A DNA stretch of 32,206 nt from Bacillota bacterium (GTDB lineage: Bacteria > Bacillota > Clostridia > Lachnospirales > Lachnospiraceae): positions 1 to 32,206 of the forward strand of contig JAEYRK010000100.1 of the NCBI GenBank assembly GCA_023435645.1, given 5' to 3'. Below the pieces are notes generated by a model. That model was not told where the DNA came from, made no database searches, and worked only from the letters and a program-made list of their open reading frames with translations. Positions 7,031 to 15,113 of this stretch are shown here, one piece after another (the first letter of the stretch is position 1; each line of letters begins with the position of its first letter). The translations under genes and the position numbers were made by a program.

Positions 7031-9889
7031 ATGCTGGATGTATTTATGGATTTCCTGAAACGAATCATAAAGTCAAGACTGTTCCCAATTACCTTGATTT
7101 ATATAGCACTGTTTTCGATACTGGTACATCGTCTGTTTGTACTGCAGATCGTTCAGGGTCCCACCATTGCTAAGGAGGAGAACTTTCGGGATAACCAGAA
7201 GCGTGAGATCAAGAGCACAAGGGGCAATATCTATGACAGAAACGGGAAGCTTCTGGCCTCCAATGTTTTATCCTATTCTGTGACTATGGTAGACAGTACC
7301 GAGATCGAAACCAATGAAGAAAGGAATGCTGTGATCCATCATCTGATCCAAATCATCAAAGAAAACGGTGATGAGCTTTATAATGAATTTCCGATTATTC
7401 AGACAGAGAATAATGAGCTGGAATTTACCATCTCTGGCACAGCCCTGACCAGATTTAAAAAGAATGTCTATACCTTTGTTCTGGACGACAAGAAGCAGCT
7501 CAAGGAATATCAGGTGAATGCTACTGCAAAGGAAGTCTATGAGTTCCTGAAAAATGGTACCGGAGATAATTATACAGAAATGTTCGGAATTTCAGATGAG
7601 TATACGGTTGCAGAAACCTTGGATATTATGAACGTTCGTTATGCCCTGCACTGCAATTATCCGAAATATCTTAGGATCACAGTGGCAAATAAGGTGAATG
7701 ACAATACTGTAGCTCATGTCATGGAGAGCAGTGCGGAGCTCCCCGGTGTCGAGATCCAGCAGCTGACCCAGCGCACCTATCAGGACAGCGTTTATTTCGC
7801 CCATATCCTTGGCTACACAGGACAAATCAGTGCAGAAGAGCTGGAGCTGTTAAATGCCGAAGGAGAATACTACAATACCACGGATATCGTTGGGAAAACC
7901 GGTCTGGAAAAGGAATATGAAGCCTATTTAAGGGGAACGAAGGGAACTGAGACCGTTACTGTCAATACCGGAAATAAGGTAATTGGTGTGGTGGACCGCA
8001 AGGATCCCTCAGCAGGCAATGACATCTATCTGACCATTGACAGTGACCTTCAAAAATCCACCTATCATATCCTGGAGAAGAAGATTGCCGGTATCCTCTT
8101 ATCCAAAATAGTTCCGGATTTAGACTATGGCTCCAAGGGAGAAAGTGCCAGTGAAATCACAACTCCGATTTACGAGGTGTATTATGCCCTAATCAATAAT
8201 AATATTATTGATACGACACATTTTAATGATAGTACCGCCTCAGAGCTGGAGAAGCAGACCTATGCGAAGTATCAAACTGAGCTGGAGGATGTCTTCGAAC
8301 AACTGGATTCCCTGCTTGCACCGGAGAATACAATACTGGACCATAAGTCCGGTGTGATGGAGGATTACCTGAAATACTTCTATGAGGTATTGATTAAAAA
8401 TGAAATTTTGCTAAAAAATCAGATTCCGGCAGAGGATGAAATCTATAAATCCTACGTAAATAATAAAACACCTCTGAATAGCTTTTTATATCATGCCATC
8501 TCCAGTAATTACATCGATCTTTCCAAGCTCGGTGTAAATAAAGGGGAATTCTATACCTCGGAGGAGCTTTATCAGAAGTTGATTGCTACAACTAAGGATA
8601 TTCTGATGAAGGATGGCACTTTTAATAAAAAGATATACCGGAATTTGGTATTTTCGTATAAATTATCGGGAAAAGAAATTTGTCTTTTATTATTCGCCCA
8701 AGGTGTGTTAGAATATAATGAGGGAGATGTAAGATCATTGGAAAATGGAAGCATCTCTGCCTATCAATTCATGAGATCGAAGATCACTTCCCTGGAAATC
8801 ACCCCTGCGATGCTCGCACTAGAGCCCTGCAGCGGCTCCGTTGTCATTACGGATGTAAAGACCGGAGATGTACTTGCAATGGTGACTTATCCCAGCTATG
8901 ATAATAATAAATTAGCAAATAAAGTCGATTCTAAGTATTATAACTGGCTGTTTACAGACAAATCCCTTCCTTGGATGAACCGTCCGATGCAGCAGAGAAC
9001 TGCTCCCGGATCCACCTTTAAGATGGTTACCTCCTTTGCAGGTTTGATGGAGGGAGTGATCACACCAACTGAGAAGATTAAGGATCTCGGTATCTTTGAG
9101 GATATTCAGCCACCGGCAAAATGCCATATTTACCCCCACTCTCATGGTTCCGTTGATATTACGGATGCCATTAAGGTGTCCTGTAACTATTTCTTCTATG
9201 AGGTCGGATTCCGCTTAAGTAAAGATGGATCCGGTAAATATAATGAACAGCTGGGATTAGATAAGCTTCGGAAATATGCCTCCATGTTTGGACTGGATAC
9301 TACCTCCGGAGTGGAGCTCAGTGAAATGAGTCCCCAGGTTTCTGATGATGATCCGGTCCGCTCCACGATCGGGCAGGGTACCAGTGCTTATACCCCGATC
9401 CAGCTATCCAGATATGTAACAACCTTAGCGAACCGCGGTATTAATTATGATCTTACTCTACTGGATAAAATCGTAGATAAGGACGGCAACGTAATACTTC
9501 AGAACAATGCCAATGTGTATAAGGATCTGACCGATATTAGTCCTGCCTATTGGGATGCTGTGCAGGAGGGAATGTATTCTGTAGCAAATACACCGGGAGG
9601 TTCTGTTTATAGCCTGTACAAGAATCTTGGTGTAACAGTAGCCTGTAAGACCGGTACCTCTCAGATCAGTAAGGTGAATTTTAATAATGCCTTGTTCGTA
9701 TCCTATGCTCCTTATCAGAATCCGGAGATATCGGTAACCACCGTTATACCAAACGGATATACCTCCGGTAACGCAGCGGAGCTGGCCAGGGATGTCTATC
9801 GCCTGTATTTTGATCTGGAGGATCCTGAGGCATTGGTAGAGAAGGAAGCCTCCCTGCCGGAGAACAATATCGCTGCTTTTTCGGATTAA
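7031..9889 (+). CDS. mrdA: Class B penicillin-binding protein 2, transpeptidase of the elongasome, unusually long
   Basis: This 952-aa bitopic transpeptidase cross-links peptidoglycan together with RodA during elongation. A membrane anchor spans about residues 17-36, followed by the pedestal domain starting at the REIKSTRGNIYDRNG motif. The transpeptidase domain is complete: active-site S661-T-F-K664, S717-C-N719 and K873-T-G875. Typical PBP2 proteins have 600-720 residues. Here a mostly helical segment of about 245 residues (about 352-597, DNA about 8084-8820) is inserted between the LTIDSDLQKSTYHILE helix and the SGSVVITDVKTGDVLAM strand. No frame break is seen, so it is a real insertion. 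The start is ATG 7031, placed 5 nt after GGAGG 7021-7025; the in-frame TTG at 7019 precedes the binding site and is unlikely. Neighbours mreD and minC agree with the assignment. Confidence 0.93.
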   Translation: MLDVFMDFLKRIIKSRLFPITLIYIALFSILVHRLFVLQIVQGPTIAKEENFRDNQKREIKSTRGNIYDRNGKLLASNVLSYSVTMVDSTEIETNEERNAVIHHLIQIIKENGDELYNEFPIIQTENNELEFTISGTALTRFKKNVYTFVLDDKKQLKEYQVNATAKEVYEFLKNGTGDNYTEMFGISDEYTVAETLDIMNVRYALHCNYPKYLRITVANKVNDNTVAHVMESSAELPGVEIQQLTQRTYQDSVYFAHILGYTGQISAEELELLNAEGEYYNTTDIVGKTGLEKEYEAYLRGTKGTETVTVNTGNKVIGVVDRKDPSAGNDIYLTIDSDLQKSTYHILEKKIAGILLSKIVPDLDYGSKGESASEITTPIYEVYYALINNNIIDTTHFNDSTASELEKQTYAKYQTELEDVFEQLDSLLAPENTILDHKSGVMEDYLKYFYEVLIKNEILLKNQIPAEDEIYKSYVNNKTPLNSFLYHAISSNYIDLSKLGVNKGEFYTSEELYQKLIATTKDILMKDGTFNKKIYRNLVFSYKLSGKEICLLLFAQGVLEYNEGDVRSLENGSISAYQFMRSKITSLEITPAMLALEPCSGSVVITDVKTGDVLAMVTYPSYDNNKLANKVDSKYYNWLFTDKSLPWMNRPMQQRTAPGSTFKMVTSFAGLMEGVITPTEKIKDLGIFEDIQPPAKCHIYPHSHGSVDITDAIKVSCNYFFYEVGFRLSKDGSGKYNEQLGLDKLRKYASMFGLDTTSGVELSEMSPQVSDDDPVRSTIGQGTSAYTPIQLSRYVTTLANRGINYDLTLLDKIVDKDGNVILQNNANVYKDLTDISPAYWDAVQEGMYSVANTPGGSVYSLYKNLGVTVACKTGTSQISKVNFNNALFVSYAPYQNPEISVTTVIPNGYTSGNAAELARDVYRLYFDLEDPEALVEKEASLPENNIAAFSD

Positions 9890-9927
9890 CATTTTAAGGT
9901 ACACAACTATGCAAGAAGGAGAAGCCA

Positions 9928-10602
9928 ATGAGTACAATGAATAATTCAGTAATCATAAAAGGAAATAAGTACGGTATTATTGTTGTGCTGAGCCCGGAAG
10001 AAGACTTCGAGGTAATCAAATTACTGATGGCCGAGAAATTTAAGGAATCCAGTAAATTTTTTGAGAAAGCCAAAATGGCCATCAGCTTTGAGGGCCGAAA
10101 GCTGACAAACGAAGAACAGAAGGAGCTCCTGGACATTATTAATGAAAATGCGGACATGCATATTGTCTGTGTCATCGATAATGATGCAGAGACAGAAGAA
10201 GCCTTCCGTAAAACATTAAATCAGAGGTTAATGGAGCTGGAGAATAATACCGGACAATTCTATAAGGGTATCCTGCGATCCGGAGCATCCTTAGAGTTTG
10301 AAACCAGTGTCATCATCATCGGTGATGTGAATCATGGAGCCAGAGTCGTATCCAAGGGTAATATTATTGTTTTGGGCTCCCTGAAGGGAAATGCCTTTGC
10401 CGGTGCCTGTGGTAATACAAATGCCTTTGTGGTTGCCCTGGATATGAGACCAATGCAGATCAGAATCGCAGATACGATTGCCAGATCACCGGATCATCCG
10501 GTGAAGGAGGCAAGTAAGGAAGCAAAGATTGCCTTCCTGGAGGATGGAAATATCTATATCGAGCCTCTGAATAAAAATGTTTTAAATGATATCAATTTAT
10601 AA
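9928..10602 (+). CDS. minC: Septum site-determining protein MinC
   Basis: A 224-aa inhibitor of FtsZ polymerisation that works with MinD. The N-terminal domain (about 1-105) is poorly conserved, as usual. The C-terminal beta-helix domain is clear, with the segments LRSGASLEFETSVIIIGDVN, GARVVSKGNIIVLGSLKGNA and ALDMRPMQIRIAD, the last forming the MinD- and FtsZ-interacting face. AAGGAG at 9916-9921 precedes the ATG by 6 nt. The gene is 38 nt after PBP2 and 82 nt before minD; this gap contains a stem-loop. Confidence 0.93.
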   Translation: MSTMNNSVIIKGNKYGIIVVLSPEEDFEVIKLLMAEKFKESSKFFEKAKMAISFEGRKLTNEEQKELLDIINENADMHIVCVIDNDAETEEAFRKTLNQRLMELENNTGQFYKGILRSGASLEFETSVIIIGDVNHGARVVSKGNIIVLGSLKGNAFAGACGNTNAFVVALDMRPMQIRIADTIARSPDHPVKEASKEAKIAFLEDGNIYIEPLNKNVLNDINL

Positions 10603-10625
10603 TTCATTGATAGAATTAGCAAAGC

Positions 10626-10662
10626 ACGGATCAGAACCTTCACTAAGGATGAGGTTCTCCGT
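10626..10662 (+). other. Intercistronic stem-loop between minC and minD
   Basis: AGAACCT (10633-10639) pairs with AGGTTCT (10652-10658), extended by ACGG (10626-10629) with CCGT (10659-10662) across a 3-nt bulge, giving 11 base pairs around a 12-nt loop. There is no U-tract after it, so it is not an intrinsic terminator. It ends 8 nt before the GGAGG of minD and could affect mRNA stability or minD translation. This is seen in sequence only; function is inferred. Confidence 0.45.
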
Positions 10663-10684
10663 AAGAACTGGAGGATAGGAAAGT

Positions 10685-11476
10685 ATGGGAGAAGTTATTG
10701 TTGTTACATCGGGTAAGGGCGGAGTCGGAAAGACCACAACAACCGCTAATGTTGGAACCGGCCTGGCAATGCTGGACAAGAAGGTAGTACTGATTGATAC
10801 CGATATCGGATTAAGAAACCTGGATGTTGTCATGGGTCTTGAGAACAGGATTGTCTATAATCTTGTCGATGTAATTGAAGGAACCTGCAGAATAAGGAAT
10901 GCTCTGATTAAGGATAAGCGTTATCCAAACCTATATCTGCTGCCTTCTGCTCAGACTAGGGATAAGAATGCCGTCACTCCCGAACAAATGAAAAAGCTCG
11001 CAGATGAGCTGAAGGATGAATTTGACTACATATTAATGGACTGTCCGGCCGGAATTGAACAGGGCTTCAAGAATGCAATTGCCGGTGCCGACAGAGCATT
11101 AGTAGTTACCACTCCCGAAGTATCCGCAGTTAGAGACGCGGATCGTATCATTGGGCTTCTGGAAGCCAACGAGCTGAAGCAGTCCCATTTGATTGTGAAC
11201 CGTCTTCGTATGGATATGGTAAAGCGTGGAGATATGATGTCAAGTGAGGATGTATGTGAGATTCTTGCAATTGATTTGATCGGTATAGTTCCTGATGATG
11301 AGAACATCGTTGTTTCTACCAACCAGGGCGAGCCCTTGGTAGGTTCCGAAACCTTAGCAGGCAAGGCATATATGAATATTGCCAGAAGGATTACCGGAGA
11401 AGATATACCGTTTATGGATCTGAATGGAAGGTCTTCCATCTTTGGCAAGTTGTTTGGTAAACGAAAGAAAAACTAG
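10685..11476 (+). CDS. minD: Septum site-determining ATPase MinD
   Basis: A 263-aa ParA/MinD-type ATPase that dimerises on the membrane with ATP, recruits MinC and is stimulated by MinE. The deviant Walker A motif GKGGVGKTT is at residues 10-18, the switch segment DTDIGLRNLDVVMGLENR follows near 38-55, and the Walker B region reads YILMDCPAGIE. The C-terminus (SIFGKLFGKRKKN) is a short amphipathic, basic membrane-targeting helix. GGAGG at 10670-10674 precedes the ATG. minE starts 15 nt after the stop. Confidence 0.97.
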   Translation: MGEVIVVTSGKGGVGKTTTTANVGTGLAMLDKKVVLIDTDIGLRNLDVVMGLENRIVYNLVDVIEGTCRIRNALIKDKRYPNLYLLPSAQTRDKNAVTPEQMKKLADELKDEFDYILMDCPAGIEQGFKNAIAGADRALVVTTPEVSAVRDADRIIGLLEANELKQSHLIVNRLRMDMVKRGDMMSSEDVCEILAIDLIGIVPDDENIVVSTNQGEPLVGSETLAGKAYMNIARRITGEDIPFMDLNGRSSIFGKLFGKRKKN

Positions 11477-11491
11477 GGGGAGGTATTCATA

Positions 11492-11767
11492 ATGGGCTTT
11501 GCAGATTTTTTCAAAAAAAAGGGAACCGGCAGTATTGCAAAGGACAGGTTGAAACTGGTACTGGTATCGGATCGTGCCGGTTGCTCACCGGAGATCATGG
11601 AACAAATCAAGAATGATATCATTGCTGTGATATCAAAATATATTGAAATTGACTTAGAGGGACTGGATATCAAGATTACACAGACAGAGTCCGAATCCAA
11701 TAATGGTGCTGTTCCTGCCCTGTTTGCAAATATTCCGATCAAGGATATAAGATCTCCTAAGAAATAA
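11492..11767 (+). CDS. minE: Cell division topological specificity factor MinE
   Basis: A 91-aa protein with the MinE layout: an amphipathic N-terminus (MGFADFFKKKGTGSIAKDRL), the anti-MinCD helix/strand region (KLVLVSDRAGCSPEIMEQIK) and a dimerising beta-rich part (YIEIDLEGLDIKI). It stimulates MinD ATPase and drives Min oscillation. Its presence together with DivIVA in this window means the cell has both polar cues. GGGGGAGG precedes the ATG at 11492, and rodA begins 13 nt after the stop. Confidence 0.95.
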   Translation: MGFADFFKKKGTGSIAKDRLKLVLVSDRAGCSPEIMEQIKNDIIAVISKYIEIDLEGLDIKITQTESESNNGAVPALFANIPIKDIRSPKK

Positions 11768-11780
11768 GGATGATTACTTC

Positions 11781-12914
11781 ATGTTCAAATTCAAAAATTA
11801 TGATTTTAAACGATATAACTATCTTTTACTCATTATTATAACAACCATGGGCTTCATCGGCTCTTTCCTGATCAAGCAGGTGCAAGCGGAGGGTGAAAAC
11901 CTGTTTCTTAAGCAGATTGTTGGTTTTTTTGCTGCCTTAATCATGGTTGTTTTCATCTCCCTAGTGGATTATCATTTTGTGAGTAAGTTTTATATCGTTT
12001 TTTACCTAATTAATTTAGCTCTTCTGATTTTGGTTAAACTGGTAGGGGTCAGTAGAAACTATGCACAGCGGTGGCTCGATTTTAAGTTTATGGAGTTCCA
12101 GCCCTCCGAGCTCAGTAAAATCATAACTATCATTTTTTTCGCTAAACTGTTTACGGTATTCAAGCATAAGATTAATAATGCATTATTCCTTCTCATCTCA
12201 TTAATCGCTATGGGAATACCGACCTATCTGATTTTGACTCAAACAGATTTGTCTACCAGCATCGTATTGATGATGGTGTTTTTGGCAATCCTGTTCTGTG
12301 CAGGTCTGAGCTGGAAAATTATATTGCCTGTACTATTGGTCGGAATCCCTGCCTTTATCGGAATCTTCTGGTATGTACAGCAGGATTATCAGGTCCTACT
12401 AAGCCCTTACCAGCAGGGTAGAATCCTCTCCATCCTAAGTCCGGAGGAATATCCTGATCTTATGTATCAGCAGGATAACTCAGTTCAAGCCATAGGCTCC
12501 GGACAGCTTCTGGGAAAAAGGTTGACAGATGCCTCTGGAGAATTTCGAGGCTATAAAAGAGTTCCAATTTCAGAAAGTGATTTTATCTTCTCTGTCGCGG
12601 GTGAAGAATTAGGCTTTATCGGGAGCTGTATCGTCCTCCTGCTATTCTTATCCGTAGTGTTCATCTGTTTAAATACTGCCCGAAGAGCTGCGGATCGATT
12701 GGGGATGCTGATTGCTGTTGGTATAGCCTCCTGGTTTGCTTTCCAGGTATTCGTAAATATCGGTGTAGCAACCAGTATCCTGCCGAATACCGGTATCCCA
12801 CTTCCTTTCCTAAGCTCAGGACTAAGCTCCCTGATGAGCAGCATGATTGCTATCGGTATGATCATGAATATTAGTCTGCAGCCGAAAAAATCCGGGACCA
12901 GAGGGGACTTTTAG
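11781..12914 (+). CDS. rodA: SEDS family peptidoglycan polymerase RodA
   Basis: A 377-aa polytopic SEDS glycosyltransferase with about ten membrane helices, the partner of PBP2. Recognisable segments are RWLDFKFMEFQPSELSKI after the third helix, QTDLSTSIVL, QQDNSVQAIGSGQLLGKRL and ESDFIFSVAGEELGFIG; the Asp in the SDFIF loop matches the residue thought to be catalytic in RodA. The last signature reads LPFLSSGLSSLM, where most SEDS proteins have LPFxSYGGSS. Its location after the min genes and separated from PBP2 by them is unusual compared with adjacent mrdA-mrdB pairs, but function as RodA fits the operon. The AAGGATG upstream of ATG 11781 is a plausible ribosome binding site. FtsW or SpoVE is a less likely alternative. 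Confidence 0.9.
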   Translation: MFKFKNYDFKRYNYLLLIIITTMGFIGSFLIKQVQAEGENLFLKQIVGFFAALIMVVFISLVDYHFVSKFYIVFYLINLALLILVKLVGVSRNYAQRWLDFKFMEFQPSELSKIITIIFFAKLFTVFKHKINNALFLLISLIAMGIPTYLILTQTDLSTSIVLMMVFLAILFCAGLSWKIILPVLLVGIPAFIGIFWYVQQDYQVLLSPYQQGRILSILSPEEYPDLMYQQDNSVQAIGSGQLLGKRLTDASGEFRGYKRVPISESDFIFSVAGEELGFIGSCIVLLLFLSVVFICLNTARRAADRLGMLIAVGIASWFAFQVFVNIGVATSILPNTGIPLPFLSSGLSSLMSSMIAIGMIMNISLQPKKSGTRGDF

Positions 12915-12993
12915 GTTCCAATAAAAGAAGTTGAAAAGCAATGATTTTTGCTTAAGCATATACGCTGCCTAAGGCGGCAGAATGGAGGTTTCC

Positions 12994-13392
12994 ATGAATA
13001 TTGGCATGATAGCCCATGACGCTAAGAAAAAATTGATGCAGAATTTCTGCATCGCTTACCGTGGTATCCTAAGTAAGCATGTACTTTATGCAACCGGTAC
13101 CACAGGGCGTCTGATAGAGGAAGTTACTAATTTAAGCATCCATAAGTATCTTGCCGGACATCTGGGTGGAGAGCAGCAGCTGGGATCCCAGATTGAACAC
13201 AACCAGATTGATCTTGTAATCTTCTTACGGGATCCACTTTCTCCAAAATCCCATGAACCTGATGTAAATAACATCTTCCAGCTATGCGACAAGCATAATA
13301 TACCGCTAGCTACAAATCTGGCTACCGCAGAGCTTTTGATTAAGGCTCTGGATCGTGGAGATCTGGATTGGCGTGAAATATTTAAGTCCTGA
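12994..13392 (+). CDS. mgsA: Methylglyoxal synthase homologue with altered catalytic loop
   Basis: A 132-aa protein of the methylglyoxal synthase family, which converts dihydroxyacetone phosphate to methylglyoxal and phosphate. The IAHDAKKK (6-13), YATGTTG (32-38), FLRDPL (77-82) and HEPDV (87-91) motifs are present, and D80, H87 and D90 match E. coli D91, H98 and D101. The loop that is SGPxGGDQQ in E. coli reads AGHLGGEQQ (54-62), so the catalytic base D71 is Glu (E60), S65 is Ala and P67 is His. Activity may be reduced or changed. The start is ATG 12994, 5 nt after GGAGG 12984-12988; the in-frame ATG 12982 overlaps that site. It lies 79 nt after rodA, with a small CTGCC/GGCAG hairpin (12965-12980) just upstream. 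Confidence 0.85.
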   Translation: MNIGMIAHDAKKKLMQNFCIAYRGILSKHVLYATGTTGRLIEEVTNLSIHKYLAGHLGGEQQLGSQIEHNQIDLVIFLRDPLSPKSHEPDVNNIFQLCDKHNIPLATNLATAELLIKALDRGDLDWREIFKS

Positions 13393-13427
13393 TTCTATGG
13401 GAAACTAATGACAAAGGGTGGATAATA

Positions 13428-14396
13428 ATGAGAATTCGATATCTGATTCTGACTGCTTCCATCATATTATTGCTGGTTGGCTGTCAAAAATCCTCCGACG
13501 GGTTCTTATCCTATCAGGAGACTGTTACCTCTGAAGGATATTCTTCCGGAATTAATTTATCTGAGCAGGGTTTTTTTGCTAAGGATTTGGTATTAATCCC
13601 GCAGGAGGAGGTCACCTCAAGTAATGATGATTTAGAGTCCGGTGCAGCGCTATTGATCGATGTGACCGGAGGGAAATCGCTCTATGCCAAGAATATCTAT
13701 GAGAGACTTTACCCGGCCAGTCTTACGAAGCTGTTTTCTACATTAGTCGCATTAAAGCGCGGTGAGCTTACCGATACCATAACCATCAGCTATCAGGCCT
13801 CCCATATCCCGGATCCTTATGCGAAGAAGTGTGGCTTTGAAGAGGGCGATACCATGACTCTAGAGGCCTTGTTGAACTGTATGCTGGTCTATTCCGGGAA
13901 TGATGCTGCCATCGCTGTGGCTGAGTATCTTGGAGGCAGTGAGGAGCAGTTTGCAGGCCTGATGAATGAGGAAGCGAAAAAGCTTGGAGCAATTCATTCA
14001 AATTTTGTCAATGCCACCGGTCTACATGATGAGAATCATTATACGACTGCCTATGACGTTTATCTTGTTTTTCAAGAGCTGATGAAATATGATTCCTTTC
14101 TTACCATGATCGGCCAGAGCACATTTACTGTAGCCTATAAGGATGTGGCAGGCAATTCAAAGGAAAAAACCTTCCTAACGACGAATCATTATCTGAAGGA
14201 GCTTCAGGAGATGCCTGAGGGTCTGAGGATGAAGGGCGGAAAATCAGGAACTACTTATAAGGCAGGTAATTGCCTTGTCGTGCTGGTTCAGGATGAGAAT
14301 AATTCTAATTATATCTCCTTAATCATGAAAGCGGGGGACGAAACAAAGCTCTATACTGAGATGACAAAATTATACTCCTATATAAGAAGAAATTAG
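13428..14396 (+). CDS. D-alanyl-D-alanine carboxypeptidase, lipoprotein form (peptidase S11)
   Basis: A 322-aa penicillin-binding serine carboxypeptidase that removes the terminal D-Ala of peptidoglycan stem peptides. The N-terminus is a lipoprotein signal with lipobox LLVGC, Cys at residue 19, so it should be anchored to the outer membrane face after LspA cleavage; lspA is encoded downstream in this window. Active-site motifs are S98-L-T-K101, S156-G-N158 and K272-S-G274, the third being KSG rather than KTG. The C-terminal PBP5-type beta domain seen in DacA/DacF is missing, as the protein stops about 50 residues after KSG. It follows mgsA by 35 nt, with an AAAGGGTGG binding site before the ATG. 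DacF-like or VanY-like alternatives are less fitting than S11. Confidence 0.9.
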   Translation: MRIRYLILTASIILLLVGCQKSSDGFLSYQETVTSEGYSSGINLSEQGFFAKDLVLIPQEEVTSSNDDLESGAALLIDVTGGKSLYAKNIYERLYPASLTKLFSTLVALKRGELTDTITISYQASHIPDPYAKKCGFEEGDTMTLEALLNCMLVYSGNDAAIAVAEYLGGSEEQFAGLMNEEAKKLGAIHSNFVNATGLHDENHYTTAYDVYLVFQELMKYDSFLTMIGQSTFTVAYKDVAGNSKEKTFLTTNHYLKELQEMPEGLRMKGGKSGTTYKAGNCLVVLVQDENNSNYISLIMKAGDETKLYTEMTKLYSYIRRN

Positions 14397-14413
14397 CATT
14401 TCGACTCGCAAAT

Positions 14414-14425
14414 CTACTTATGTAG
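14414..14425 (+). promoter_or_regulatory. BlaI/MecI-type operator-like dyad upstream of the P-loop gene
   Basis: CTACTTATGTAG, with outer halves CTAC/GTAG in dyad symmetry. The same 12-mer occurs at 24379-24390 in front of the orphan BlaI/MecI-family repressor gene. BlaI/MecI operators have a TACAnnTGTA-like core, so this is a close variant. It lies 14 nt upstream of the -35 of the promoter at 14440-14468. Confidence 0.55.
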
Positions 14426-14439
14426 AATGGATTTTGTAG

Positions 14440-14468
14440 TTGTCTTTTCGTTAGTTCTGTACTATAAT
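14440..14468 (+). promoter_or_regulatory. Sigma-A type promoter of the P-loop gene
   Basis: TTGTCT (14440-14445), a 17-nt spacer and a perfect TATAAT (14463-14468). The transcript would start near 14475, leaving a leader of about 120 nt before ATG 14595, in which I recognise no riboswitch or terminator. Confidence 0.65.
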
Positions 14469-14594
14469 TAACATATCAGGTAAGATTTTTTATCAAAATA
14501 GTACAACTTCATGGCGGATGTGTTGGATCATCAATTCATCTAGTATTATTGGCACCGCAATCTACGATGCGCCCATCATAAGGAGGAGATTACC

Positions 14595-15014
14595 ATGATA
14601 CAGATTATTGCAGGCGAGAAGGGTAAAGGTAAGACAAAGATCCTGATCGAGAAAGTAAACACAGAGGTTAAGACAGCAAAAGGTGATATTGTTTATATTG
14701 ATAAGAATATCAAGCATATGTATGAGCTAAGCAATAAGATAAGGCTAATCAATATTAGAGACTTCTTCATTCAAAATCAAAGTGAGTTTATCGGATTTCT
14801 CTGCGGTATTATTTCCTGCGACCATGATATTCAGTCCATCTATCTGGACAGTTTCCTCAATATTTCTTATGTAGAAAATGAAAATCTTGAACATGTTTTC
14901 CATACGCTGGAGAAGATCTCAAACAAATTCCATGTAGATTTTGTATTGAGTATATCTTTGAATTTAGAGCAGCTTCCGGAAAGCTTAAAACAGAATGTAA
15001 TCGTATCCTTATAG
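14595..15014 (+). CDS. Small P-loop protein of unknown function
   Basis: A 139-aa soluble protein that I do not recognise beyond a nucleotide-binding signature. The N-terminus MIQIIAGEKGKGKTK holds a Walker A motif GEKGKGKT (residues 7-14), and a hydrophobic strand ending in Asp (IYLD, 82-85) could be Walker B. The protein is too short for a full AAA or RecA module and has no membrane segment. AAGGAGGAG at 14580-14588 precedes the ATG at good spacing. It has its own promoter and a dyad shared with the blaI-like gene 10 kb away. It sits between the carboxypeptidase and the second division cluster. The upper bound of inference is a small ATPase or kinase-like protein; no function is assigned. 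Confidence 0.75.
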   Translation: MIQIIAGEKGKGKTKILIEKVNTEVKTAKGDIVYIDKNIKHMYELSNKIRLINIRDFFIQNQSEFIGFLCGIISCDHDIQSIYLDSFLNISYVENENLEHVFHTLEKISNKFHVDFVLSISLNLEQLPESLKQNVIVSL

Positions 15015-15113
15015 GATATATAAATAAATCGGTATTGTTCGCCAGACATCTGCGGACCTTTCCAAAGAGCAAGTAAGCTTGATAAAGCGTATCATTAACA
15101 TTGCACATGATAA

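Noticed and set aside
9458..9937. Minus-strand frame of 159 codons opposite the PBP2 3' end
   Set aside because: It runs antisense to a complete transpeptidase domain with catalytic motifs and has no family resemblance.
14397..14594. Riboswitch in the leader of the P-loop gene
   Set aside because: I see no conserved riboswitch core or terminator/antiterminator pair, only a promoter and a dyad.
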